Assembly (NCBI RefSeq): GCF_023715245.1
Contig: NZ_JAMBNV010000001.1
Coordinates: 1,612,001 to 1,676,000 of the forward strand
Reading direction: 5' to 3'
Origin: Sporosarcina luteola
GTDB taxonomy: Bacteria > Bacillota > Bacilli > Bacillales_A > Planococcaceae
Length of the DNA: 64,000 nucleotides
Shown piece after piece: positions 13,249 through 21,337 of this stretch; position 1 is the stretch's first letter, and each line of letters opens with the position of its first letter. The notes beneath the pieces are model-generated. The model had not been told where the DNA came from and searched no databases. It was given only the letters and a program-made list of their open reading frames with translations. Both the position numbers and the translations under genes were made by a program.

Positions 13249-14544
13249 TCAGTCACTCTTTTTATTTTTCTTTATATAATAAGAAATCCTCTCGTGGATT
13301 TCATTGTTGTCATACATGTAAAACATCGAAAGAGACGGGGCATAATTCCCTTCGATCAACCATACCGCCCCTTTATCATCGATTCCTATATCAAATCCGA
13401 TAATCGAAAGATCCCCATTGTTTTTCAATAGTCTTTTTGAAGATTTTTTGCATACCATTTCAATCCATTTTGCACAACGCTCAAATGAAATTTCATTATT
13501 TTGACGTGATAGGGCATTTTCCAATGTGAGTAATTTACTAGCCCTGTTTGAAACGAAATAATCCTTCGCAGCGACTTTAACGACCTGCCCTGTTAAGATC
13601 CAACTACCTTCATCGAACTGGGTGATGACCCGCACATCGCAAGGTTTCCCATCGATCTCCATTAGAGATATCCTTTGCTGAACAATATAGTCTCTCTGCG
13701 AAAGATAATGGTTATGAACATAACTGAACAGCTGCTCAAAATCATCTACGACCTGTCTGTTTTGCTTTTCATGCACTTCAAAAGCCAAATCACCAGTTAG
13801 AGATATTTTTACGATTCCTCTACCCTGTTGCCCTACACATGGCTTGATGATCACCTCTGGATAGGTATTCAAAAATGCAAGCAATGTCTTTTTTGTACAC
13901 AAATCCGTAGCTGGCAGGAATGAACGTAAAGACCTCTCTTGATGAAGTGAATGATACTGACTCCATTTACTATTGCGGTCATGTAAAATTGTGTCAGCGA
14001 GCCAGAAACTTCCGAATCCGTCTTTGACGATATCCACTACGATTGTATGGCAGTCTGGAAAAGCGGTACCCAACATTTTAGCTGCTGTTACTGAACTGTT
14101 GAGCATCCATATATTGTATAGATTGTAATGAGGAACGCTGTTTTTGTCTTCAGTTGCACTATGGACGATTTTCCAATGTGCTGTAGGAGATTTTCTATGA
14201 AGGGTGAAACTGCACTGGTAGAGAGTTGACGGATTTGCTGGGCAAGCTTGAATAACGTAATACTTTTTAGTGAAAATTCGTTTTGTTAAATAATCGTATA
14301 TTTGCTCTTTGTTTGAAAAACGTAAGGCTTGATTCCCTGTTAGCGATTCAATACCATCATTAGTAACTGAAATATGGACTTCTTGCGGTCCTACTAGCGG
14401 TTTGATGATGAAGTATTTGTATTTCACGACAAAACTGTAGAATGTCCCTTCAGATAATAATTTTGTTTCCAACAGATTCACTGATAAACCGGAATCCGTC
14501 TCCAATATCCTTTGTTGACCATAACGTCCTCGAATACCCTTCAC
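13249..14544 (-). CDS. YheC/YheD-family ATP-grasp protein with degenerate first half
   Basis: 431 residues, GTG start behind AAGGAGGG. The C-terminal half is an ATP-grasp domain: EVIIKPCVGQQGRG (lysine and glycine-rich ATP-binding loop), CDVRVITQ, and GFDIGIDDKGAVWLIEGNYA with the metal-binding Glu and Asn. Such enzymes join a carboxylate to an amine via acyl phosphate. YheC/YheD in Bacillus are spore-coat-associated. The N-terminal half repeats the pattern weakly (KYFIIKPLVGPQEVHIS, then YYVIQACP) without the glycine loop, which suggests an old internal duplication with one dead copy. It lies between an unassigned small protein and a Mur ligase on the same strand. Confidence 0.75.
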   Translation of the reverse strand: MKGIRGRYGQQRILETDSGLSVNLLETKLLSEGTFYSFVVKYKYFIIKPLVGPQEVHISVTNDGIESLTGNQALRFSNKEQIYDYLTKRIFTKKYYVIQACPANPSTLYQCSFTLHRKSPTAHWKIVHSATEDKNSVPHYNLYNIWMLNSSVTAAKMLGTAFPDCHTIVVDIVKDGFGSFWLADTILHDRNSKWSQYHSLHQERSLRSFLPATDLCTKKTLLAFLNTYPEVIIKPCVGQQGRGIVKISLTGDLAFEVHEKQNRQVVDDFEQLFSYVHNHYLSQRDYIVQQRISLMEIDGKPCDVRVITQFDEGSWILTGQVVKVAAKDYFVSNRASKLLTLENALSRQNNEISFERCAKWIEMVCKKSSKRLLKNNGDLSIIGFDIGIDDKGAVWLIEGNYAPSLSMFYMYDNNEIHERISYYIKKNKKSD

Positions 14545-14615
14545 AGACTACCCTCCTTCAGCTTTTATCCAATAAATCTAGAACCCCCGACCCGATATCG
14601 GGAGTTCACGAACCG

Positions 14616-15059
14616 TTAATCATCATCGCAACCGAGTGCTATGATAGAACCTTGCGCAACCGGTGCTGCACCATTTTGATTGAAGAAACCGGTTATGACA
14701 AAGCTTTGTACAATATCTACGTTCGCCGGGGCAACCTGGTCTCTGAAGACGGCTACAAATGGAAACTGATCGTCATCCACGAGTCCGGTGCCGGTAACGG
14801 TCACTTCACAGTTTTGACCCTCTCTTCTACAAACGACAGAAGTGAAAGAATTTGCAACAAACATGAAGCTGTTCACACCACCCATTGTCTCTGTGTCTAC
14901 AAATTCCAAAGACAATGATGAAGCAGCCAATGTTGTGACACATACATTTGCCATGTACGTCAAGTCACCTCTGACTGTCCCCATCTGTCCATTGAAGCGG
15001 ACATTGTTCCTTCTTGAAACGGCATTGACCAACACGCCACAAGGACATTCCATACCCAT
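14616..15059 (-). CDS. Unassigned small protein, possible coat or surface component
   Basis: 147 residues from ATG 15059, which follows GGGGGGAT by 8 bases. The N-terminus is MGMECPCGVLVNAVSRRN, the middle is strand-like (LTYMANVCVTTLAASSLSLE), a VVCRREGQNCEV stretch follows, and the end is GSIIALGCDDD. Six cysteines, high Val/Ala/Thr/Gly, no signal peptide and no helix-rich region suggest a beta-sandwich that could be cross-linked by disulphides, as in some spore-surface fibre subunits. I do not recognise the family. It lies in the ligase operon between paralogue B and the ATP-grasp gene, so it may be the thing modified or a structural partner; that is speculation. Confidence 0.55.
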   Translation of the reverse strand: MGMECPCGVLVNAVSRRNNVRFNGQMGTVRGDLTYMANVCVTTLAASSLSLEFVDTETMGGVNSFMFVANSFTSVVCRREGQNCEVTVTGTGLVDDDQFPFVAVFRDQVAPANVDIVQSFVITGFFNQNGAAPVAQGSIIALGCDDD

Positions 15060-15218
15060 AATGATATCCCCCCTTTCTATTTGAACTACTTCTACTATAT
15101 TGATAAATGCAAGTAGACAACTTGGTGTTTGTCCCAATTCGGGTAGTAAAAATATTACCATATGGGTGTTTCACACATGAAACTCATTCAAATGCCTGTC
15201 GTTTATCCTACCTGTCAA

Positions 15219-16598
15219 TCAGCCTCTCCCTCTCAATAGGTTTGAGAGCTTTTTAATTGCTTCACTAAACATGTCACCTTTGATAAGCATGATAGAATCT
15301 TCTGTTGCAATCTTTTTCAGCAATTCATAGGCAAGAATATGATTATTGAATGAGTGAACTTCCATTGAAGAACCTTTTTTAGAAACAGTATCTGCCATTA
15401 TTTTTGCATGTTTTCCGACAGTGAATAGTACATCGATTTTACTTTCCGCAATGATTTCTCCCGCCCGTTCATGAATGACATAACCCCAAGATCCAAGGTC
15501 GGTTATCGTGCCGACAACTGCTATTTTCTTTTTGGCAGATCCGATATTCTCCAACACCCGCAATGCCGCTTCCAATGAAGTCGTCGTAATGCTCCATGTG
15601 TCATCAATGATTGTTGCTCCGTTCAACCCCTTCACTAGCTGCAGTTGCTTATTGAGCGTTGGGAAAGACCTGAATTGAACAGCAATATCAGCAAGTCCCA
15701 TGCCAATCCGATGAGCTGCTGCAATGGCCGCGAGCGCATTGTATATTTGGTGTTCTCCGTGACCAGGAACAAGCATTCTGTATCTCTTTTTCTGATATTC
15801 GACAGTCATATACATACCTTCAGGAGAAAAGCAGACATCACTTGCTTTGAAATCACTTTTCGAATGGATGCCGACTGTTACAATTGTTCCAGTAAAACTT
15901 TTTAAATCCAGTTTTTTCGTGTTCCGATCATCTGCATTAATGATTAAAACACCGTTTGGTTGAAGAGCGCTGCACATTTCCCCTTTCGCAGAGATATAGC
16001 CTTCCAATGTCTTGCAGTAATTGAGGTGATGTTCCCCTATGTTCGTAATGATGCCAATCGTCGGTTTCAAATAGGCAGCGGCATTCGAAATATCGCCGGG
16101 CGCACCGACCGCTGTTTCGAATACAGCTGCCTCTGTCGTATCATCCATCCCCAGCAGGTAAGTCAAATGTGCGGTTCTTGAATTATTTGTACTGTTTGTG
16201 TGCGCGACTTTCCTACTGAATGAAAGCAGATGACGAATCATCTCCTTAGTCGTCGTTTTACCGGACGTACCTGTCACTGCGATTACAGGGATATCAATGG
16301 AAGCCCGATAGTTGTTGACGAATTTCCAGTACGATTCCTGTAGATTTTCAACTTTTATAATTGTCAAATCCTCTGTTTCTGCCCTTACTCCCATTTCCCG
16401 GTCCGTCACGATCGCAAGCGGGAAAAAGGGCTTCAAGATCTCCCATCTGATCATCTTCCGATTCAAAAATAATATCGTATGATGATGCCTTACTTGTTTA
16501 AGTCGATAAGCACCGTGATGTATAATCAGATCGTCATTTCCTTGGATCAATTTTCCAGATATGATTTTCCGGATATATCCTGTCGTTAGAGGTTTCAT
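15219..16598 (-). CDS. MurF-like Mur ligase family protein (paralogue B)
   Basis: 459 residues, clearly homologous to the protein at 11837-13219 along its whole length. P-loop at about 109-117 (TGTSGKTTTKEM), NIGEHHLNY, EGYISAKGEM, then DDTWSITTTSLEAAL, where the usual Asn-Pro of the MurF signature is replaced. The N-terminal domain again lacks the UDP-MurNAc-binding motif. ATG 16598 (8 bases from AAGGGAG) is preferred over GTG 16607. It opens the minus-strand unit B ligase / small protein / ATP-grasp / A ligase. Two diverged ligases in one unit suggest two sequential or alternative amide-forming steps. Substrate unknown. Confidence 0.8.
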   Translation of the reverse strand: MKPLTTGYIRKIISGKLIQGNDDLIIHHGAYRLKQVRHHHTILFLNRKMIRWEILKPFFPLAIVTDREMGVRAETEDLTIIKVENLQESYWKFVNNYRASIDIPVIAVTGTSGKTTTKEMIRHLLSFSRKVAHTNSTNNSRTAHLTYLLGMDDTTEAAVFETAVGAPGDISNAAAYLKPTIGIITNIGEHHLNYCKTLEGYISAKGEMCSALQPNGVLIINADDRNTKKLDLKSFTGTIVTVGIHSKSDFKASDVCFSPEGMYMTVEYQKKRYRMLVPGHGEHQIYNALAAIAAAHRIGMGLADIAVQFRSFPTLNKQLQLVKGLNGATIIDDTWSITTTSLEAALRVLENIGSAKKKIAVVGTITDLGSWGYVIHERAGEIIAESKIDVLFTVGKHAKIMADTVSKKGSSMEVHSFNNHILAYELLKKIATEDSIMLIKGDMFSEAIKKLSNLLRGRG

Positions 16599-16622
16599 TT
16601 GGTTCACTCCCTTCCCCTTTCC

Positions 16623-16631
16623 TATCGTATG
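16623..16631 (-). promoter_or_regulatory. Candidate sporulation -10 for the Mur-ligase operon
   Basis: Minus strand CATACGATA, about 25 bases before the paralogue-B start, fits CATA-N3-TA (sigma-K-type) and is one mismatch from CATACAAT (sigma-E-type). No convincing -35 was found. Confidence 0.35.
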
Positions 16632-16710
16632 CTTCCCACTTTAAAAGAGCCTGTACGAAAAACCTGTGTACATCAAATCGGTAATAGTTACTGGCATATA
16701 GGATGAATAA

Positions 16711-16740
16711 TCATGTCGATTAACGATTACTTCATAACAT
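16711..16740 (+). promoter_or_regulatory. Candidate mother-cell sigma promoter (copy A)
   Basis: TCATGTC, 15 bases, CATAACAT, 35 bases upstream of the TTG start. The same two blocks with the same spacing occur in copy B despite sequence drift between the copies. They resemble sigma-E/sigma-K promoters. Confidence 0.4.
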
Positions 16741-16775
16741 ATTAAGAGGGATTTTACACAAAGGAGTTGAATTTG

Positions 16776-17684
16776 TTGAAAAAGATCATATTTACCGGAA
16801 CAAATGATTCGGATTCGCATAGGCAGGTACCGCAACAGGCTATTGAAGCAAAAGCGGAGCAATTGATCCAAACGGCAAAAAGCTTGATTGGAAAATCGAA
16901 ATATAGTACGGCAGTGTACAAGCCTACATACCCGTATAAATTTTCTTGCGCAACTTTCCTGATGTACATTTTCGGGATAAATGGAGCCGACCTTGCGACG
17001 TACAATGAAGACTTCATGATACAGCAAGGAGCTCGAGTTGCTAGAGGAAAATGGCAAAAAGGCGATCTTCTCTTCTTCAGAAGTAAAACGACAGCGAAAG
17101 ACCCGGATCATGTCGCTATGTATATTGGTGATAACAAGATCATCCATATGGCTAACCCAAAACTGGATATCGTCATTTCCGAATTGAACAGTAAATCGTA
17201 TTATACGGAAAAATATATAGGTGCACGCCGTGTGCTCCCAAGTTTGATGTCACCCAATCCGCCTACGAAAGGAGACAATATTGTCGATTTTGCTTACTAT
17301 TTGAAAGACCAGGCGACGATTGGACCTGTAAACAATGAAAGTACTAAGAAGTTTACGAGCACCGGTTTTGTCAACTATGTATATAGAACCAATGGGATCA
17401 CATTGAATGCATCCAGCTTAAAAGACCTTCAAAGCAAGGGTACGCCCGTCTCCTGTTTCAGCCTGAAGAAAGGGGATCTTGTTTTCTTCAATAGCAAGAA
17501 AGGATCATCGAATTCTAGCCTTGTTGCCATTTATGCTGGAAATCATCGTCTCATCATCCCTTATTCGGGAGGCGTCATTACAAGGGTTCTGCTCGCAGGT
17601 TACTATAGCGATCATTATATTACGGCAAGAAGGGTCTTCACTGATGACACTCCCCACTATCCTATCGAATACCCTTCGTATTAA
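16776..17684 (+). CDS. Chimeric NlpC/P60 protein without signal peptide
   Basis: 302 residues from TTG 16776 (AAGGAG 9 bases upstream). The first ~16 residues (MKKIIFTGTNDSDSHR) match the start of the ATP-grasp protein encoded next (MKTIIFIGTNKSGSSR). From about residue 19 it becomes a copy of NlpC/P60 domains 1 and 2 of the 10420 gene (QQAIEAKAEQLIQTAKSL). The last codons (PIEYPSY) are read from repeat copy B. Thus both ends come from the duplicated promoter region and the middle from the NlpC/P60 gene. Signal peptide and third domain are lost. Cys58 of KFSCATF and the DHVAMYIG histidine remain, so domain 1 could be active, but in the cytoplasm or mother cell. The frame is intact despite marked divergence. 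Confidence 0.8.
   Translation: MKKIIFTGTNDSDSHRQVPQQAIEAKAEQLIQTAKSLIGKSKYSTAVYKPTYPYKFSCATFLMYIFGINGADLATYNEDFMIQQGARVARGKWQKGDLLFFRSKTTAKDPDHVAMYIGDNKIIHMANPKLDIVISELNSKSYYTEKYIGARRVLPSLMSPNPPTKGDNIVDFAYYLKDQATIGPVNNESTKKFTSTGFVNYVYRTNGITLNASSLKDLQSKGTPVSCFSLKKGDLVFFNSKKGSSNSSLVAIYAGNHRLIIPYSGGVITRVLLAGYYSDHYITARRVFTDDTPHYPIEYPSY
16830..17650 (+). repeat. Second copy of NlpC/P60 domains 1-2
   Basis: Direct repeat of 10520-11360; see the chimeric gene. Left junction near 16825-16832, right junction near 17655, where repeat copy B begins. Confidence 0.8.
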
Positions 17685-17855
17685 AGAGCCTGTATGAAAA
17701 ACCTGAGTACACCAAATCGCGATAGTTACTGAACTATATGATGTATAACCATGTCGATAAACGAATCCTTCATAACCTATATAGAGTGTCTAAATGAAGG
17801 AGTTGGACTTATTGAAAACAATCATCTTTATCGGAACAAATAAATCAGGTTCAAG
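17661..17855 (+). repeat. Promoter-region repeat, copy B
   Basis: Partner of 16621-16824. It supplies the last codons of the chimera, the intergenic promoter region and the first ~16 codons of the downstream ATP-grasp gene, where the sequence continues naturally. Copy B is therefore probably the original 3' junction. Confidence 0.85.
17749..17778 (+). promoter_or_regulatory. Candidate mother-cell sigma promoter (copy B)
   Basis: CCATGTC, 15 bases, CATAACCT(A), 34 bases before the TTG start of the ATP-grasp gene. Conserved with copy A. Confidence 0.4.
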
Positions 17856-19029
17856 TAGGGATGCAATCAGAGCTGCCGAACGGCTCGGTTACTTCACCGT
17901 ATTATTTACTAGCAATGAAAAACAGATCAAGCAACGGAAGGAATATGTAGATGTCCACGAAATGATATTCGTTGACACGACTAATTACGATTCAATGCGG
18001 AAAGAAATCCATTCTCTGCTATCCAAAGGAAACATAATTATGACAATTATCAGTTTTGTCGACTCGAATGTCGCCCGTGCCTTAAAACTGTGTGAGGAAT
18101 TCTGTCCGAACGGCACCTCCTTTAAAGCTGTCGATATTATGGAGAACAAAGCAGGGACAAGGGCTTCCCTAAAGGGACTTCCGTACTCACCCAAGTTTTT
18201 GACTATATCCCCTAAAGCGAAGTTGGGATTGATGACACTTGAGGCATTGCCTAATTTCCCCCTAATTATAAAGTCAGCATCCTCTACAGGTTCGAAGGAT
18301 GTTCTGCAGGCTTCCAACTTTGAGCAACTGATGCGACATGTAAGGAAACTGAATGAGAAAGATCCCGAAGAATCGATCATTATCGAGGAATACATCGAGG
18401 GGGACCAATACTTGATAGAGGCGATTGTCCATAACAGGAAAATTCAAATCGCCGGTGTCATCCAACAGGAAATCACTTATGGCAAACGCTTCATCATCAC
18501 CGGGTATGGCGTGCTTGCAACTGTGCCAAAACAGCTGAATGACAGCATCATGGAAGTGCTAGAATCCATCGTTGAAAAACTCGACATCCGAAACGGAGCG
18601 CTGCATATCGAAATGCGTCTGACGAAAAACGGTTGGCGGCTGATTGAAATCAATCCTCGAATTTCTGGTGGAGCAATGAATAGTATGTTGAAAGCCGCTT
18701 TTGGTTTTGATTTGGCAGAGGAAACAGTAAAATTATACTTAGGTGAAAAACCGCTTTTAGTTAAGAAGCAGCGGCATTTCGTCTTCACCCAATATGTCAT
18801 CATCGAGCAAAAAGGGATTTTGGAAAGAGTGACAGGCAAAAAGAGAGCTAGAAATTCGCCAGGGGTCGTCGAAGTGTATGTGAAGCCTCGAAAAGGGACG
18901 CTCCTGACACCGCCACTGTCGATGGGTCATCGGTATGCATATGTCATCGCCCAAGGAACAACGTTGGAAATGGCAAAGTCATTGGCGAAAAAGGCCGCTG
19001 AAGAAATACAATTTCACCTTAAACAATAA
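17812..19029 (+). CDS. ATP-grasp protein, L-amino-acid-ligase-like
   Basis: 405 residues from TTG 17812, with AAGGAG 9 bases upstream (the same spacing as in repeat copy A). N-terminal Rossmann-like pre-ATP-grasp region (IIFIGTNKSGSSRDAIRAAE), ATP-grasp core with PLIIKSASSTGSKDV (ATP-binding lysine and loop), IIIEEYIEGDQYLIEA, and LIEINPRISGGAMN (metal-binding Glu/Asn and substrate Arg). The C-terminal ~100 residues with LLTPPLSMGHRYAYV match the lid region of L-amino-acid ligases such as BacD. Such enzymes make dipeptides from free amino acids and ATP. Paralogue of the 21782 gene. Substrates not determinable. The chimera lies immediately upstream. Confidence 0.8.
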   Translation: MKTIIFIGTNKSGSSRDAIRAAERLGYFTVLFTSNEKQIKQRKEYVDVHEMIFVDTTNYDSMRKEIHSLLSKGNIIMTIISFVDSNVARALKLCEEFCPNGTSFKAVDIMENKAGTRASLKGLPYSPKFLTISPKAKLGLMTLEALPNFPLIIKSASSTGSKDVLQASNFEQLMRHVRKLNEKDPEESIIIEEYIEGDQYLIEAIVHNRKIQIAGVIQQEITYGKRFIITGYGVLATVPKQLNDSIMEVLESIVEKLDIRNGALHIEMRLTKNGWRLIEINPRISGGAMNSMLKAAFGFDLAEETVKLYLGEKPLLVKKQRHFVFTQYVIIEQKGILERVTGKKRARNSPGVVEVYVKPRKGTLLTPPLSMGHRYAYVIAQGTTLEMAKSLAKKAAEEIQFHLKQ

Positions 19030-19067
19030 AAATGAGGACTCCCGAATAATGGAGTCCTCATTTTTAT
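19028..19067. terminator. Bidirectional terminator
   Basis: AATGAGGACTCC, 8-base loop, GGAGTCCTCATT with flanking A and T tracts, between convergent ATP-grasp (plus) and fusion (minus) genes. Confidence 0.9.
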
Positions 19068-21233
19068 TCAACTATAGTTTTGGTCGATATATTTGACGGT
19101 TTCAAACATATTTGTTTTACTAGCTCCCTTAATAAGGATTGTATCGTCTTTACGTATCAGTTTTGACAGCAATGCATGTAATTTCTCCCGATCTGTGAAA
19201 TGATGGATTCTGTTGGCAGACATGCCTCTTTTTTTCGCTTGTGCGCCGATTTCCTCAGTCCGGAACCCATAGGTAATTAATAAATCAATCCCTTGCTGCT
19301 GGATGTAGTCCCCTACTTTTCGGTATTCCTTCTCGCGAAGATCACCAAGTTCCCTCATTTGCCCGATGATAGCAATTTTCCGATGCTTTGCCAGATTTAC
19401 GAGAACATCAATCGCTGCACGCACACCTTCCGGGTGGGAGTGTACGGTATCGTCAATCATTGTGATATTATCTTTGCAATTGTAGATCGTCAAACGCCGC
19501 GGTGGTTTCTTGAAGAGAAGACCCGTCTTGATTTCCATCGGTGAGAATCCTAGCTGATCCGCGATTGCAATTGCCGACAATGCATTATACACATGATGCT
19601 CCCCGAAAATCGGGATGAACAGTTCGATTTCTTCATTTTGCAGCTTCAGTTTAAAGCTCATGCCCTGATCCGCATATTGAACATCATAAGCTCGATAATC
19701 AGCAGGTTTCTGAATACCTATTGTTATCTTTTTCCCTTTGAAATCTCTCGTCTCCAAAAATCGCGAATTGTCATTATCCCGATTAAGACATAATACTCCA
19801 AATTGATCCATCCCATGAATCAATTCCGATTTAGCTTTCGCTACACCCCTCGGATCACCGTTGAAATTCCCGACATGTGCCAACCCGACATTTGTAACAA
19901 TGGACATATTCGGCTGGATGATCTGGCAATGCTCTGTGATTACGCCTGGATAGGCCATGCCATATTCAAGGACAACAGCCTGATGGGATGAATTGATTTC
20001 AGCTGCATGCTTTTTCGTATGTTCCGTCGTATTCCAGTAGTCCTTCGATTCGAAGACATTCCACTTCTTAGATAGGATGGAAGAGAGAAAAGCTTTCGTC
20101 GTTGTTTTGCCGGCACTTCCTGTAATGGCGATAATCGGCGTTGCTTGCTTTCCATCCGATTTATTGCGCTTTTTTTCCTTGATTTTCATTTGAATAGCCT
20201 TTTGATTTTTCGCTACATACATGGCGTACTTGATTGTGTTTTTAACGACATCCAATTCGAGATAAAACGCCGGGGGACAGCCTGGGCGCCAGTTTACTTC
20301 ATAGATCCATAATTTCAATTGATCATCCATTCCGACGTCTACTCCGATTTCATCAATAACTTCTCCGAACTTTTCCATTTGCAGCTCATCTAAATGCTTG
20401 GCGAGTGATAATGAAAAGAACTCCAGCTTCTTTCGGATATTGAATGCTTCTTCCTTGAATTCATGTTCCAAAAATGGGTCCAAATAATTCGTATAGCCGC
20501 CACTATTGATATTTGCAATGATGGATCCCTGCGGTGCAATTCGAGGGTAAATTGTCGTAATAACCCACTCGCCATCCCCGTTTTTTTGGACGTGCAGCCT
20601 GAAATCGAAAACTTGCCCTGTCTTCGTCACTGATTGAATGTACGGTTGGACGATGAATGTCTCTTTCGATAATTTTTGTTTGATAAAGCCATTTAACTGG
20701 GATTGCCCATAGATCTTATTCGTCCCTTCACCTTTCACAGTGAATCGGTCGCCTTCTTGCACAATAAAAAAAATCCCTTTTCCTTTTCGGCCATCAATCG
20801 GTTTGAAGACCACTTTCTCAAAAGCAGTAAGGAATTTGAAAAAATGATCCGCACTCTTGACAACTTCAGTAGGTATTAAATAGTTCGCAAAATCTTTTGC
20901 TTCTTTCAATCGACGATTCACACTCCACTTATTGCCGATTGAGTATGTCGTAAAAGGAATCTCTCTTTTCAACTTCTCGATTGTCTCTTTTGACTTCGAT
21001 AACTTCTCCGGACTCCCTGCATTATAGATGACATTTGGAAAGGGCATGATTTTTGTCTTCCATTCCCCTTTTTCGTACACTTGTCCCTTGATAGTACGAT
21101 TCAAAAAATTCACTTCTCCAGGCGAGAAATAGAAAAACTTCGCCCCTTCCGCTTCCGCGACAGCCGCAAATGCATAAGCTTTCATGACAGTATCCGGATC
21201 TTTCCGATGATGCAACATGCCTATAATCGTCAT
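19068..21233 (-). CDS. ATP-grasp (YheC/YheD) - Mur ligase fusion protein
   Basis: 721 residues from ATG 21233, 7 bases after AAGGAG; the ATG at 21239 is too close. Residues 1-340 form a YheC/YheD-type ATP-grasp unit: KPIDGRKGKG at 144-153, VFDFRLHVQK near 210, and IYEVNWRPGCPP near 310-321 with the metal ligands. A charged linker follows (350-362), then a MurF-like ligase from about 366, with P-loop TGSAGKTTTK at 371-380, NVGLAHVGNF, FGEHHVYNALSA and DDTVHSHPEGVRAA. ATP-grasp followed by Mur ligase is the domain order of cyanophycin synthetase, which polymerises Asp and Arg, but the CphA N-terminal domain is absent. Last gene of a unit with the CotY/Z-like and ATP-grasp genes. Product unknown. 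Confidence 0.82.
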   Translation of the reverse strand: MTIIGMLHHRKDPDTVMKAYAFAAVAEAEGAKFFYFSPGEVNFLNRTIKGQVYEKGEWKTKIMPFPNVIYNAGSPEKLSKSKETIEKLKREIPFTTYSIGNKWSVNRRLKEAKDFANYLIPTEVVKSADHFFKFLTAFEKVVFKPIDGRKGKGIFFIVQEGDRFTVKGEGTNKIYGQSQLNGFIKQKLSKETFIVQPYIQSVTKTGQVFDFRLHVQKNGDGEWVITTIYPRIAPQGSIIANINSGGYTNYLDPFLEHEFKEEAFNIRKKLEFFSLSLAKHLDELQMEKFGEVIDEIGVDVGMDDQLKLWIYEVNWRPGCPPAFYLELDVVKNTIKYAMYVAKNQKAIQMKIKEKKRNKSDGKQATPIIAITGSAGKTTTKAFLSSILSKKWNVFESKDYWNTTEHTKKHAAEINSSHQAVVLEYGMAYPGVITEHCQIIQPNMSIVTNVGLAHVGNFNGDPRGVAKAKSELIHGMDQFGVLCLNRDNDNSRFLETRDFKGKKITIGIQKPADYRAYDVQYADQGMSFKLKLQNEEIELFIPIFGEHHVYNALSAIAIADQLGFSPMEIKTGLLFKKPPRRLTIYNCKDNITMIDDTVHSHPEGVRAAIDVLVNLAKHRKIAIIGQMRELGDLREKEYRKVGDYIQQQGIDLLITYGFRTEEIGAQAKKRGMSANRIHHFTDREKLHALLSKLIRKDDTILIKGASKTNMFETVKYIDQNYS

Positions 21234-21337
21234 GAACATTCTCCTTTACTCTTTTTGACGGTTCTCTCTAGTACATTCATGCGCATCTGAAATGATAAGG
21301 ACAAGAGTTTACACGCGGGGTATTTAGTTTTCCAATT

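Larger units (their letters stand above)
16621..16824 (+). repeat. Promoter-region repeat, copy A
   Basis: About 200 bases aligning with 17661-17855 (copy B), by eye roughly three quarters identical with short gaps. Shared blocks include AAAGAGCCTGTA, GAAAAACCTG, ATAGTTACTG, CTTCATAAC, AAGGAGTTG and TCGGAACAAAT or its variant. Copy A runs from the paralogue-B promoter into the first codons of the NlpC/P60 chimera. Confidence 0.85.
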
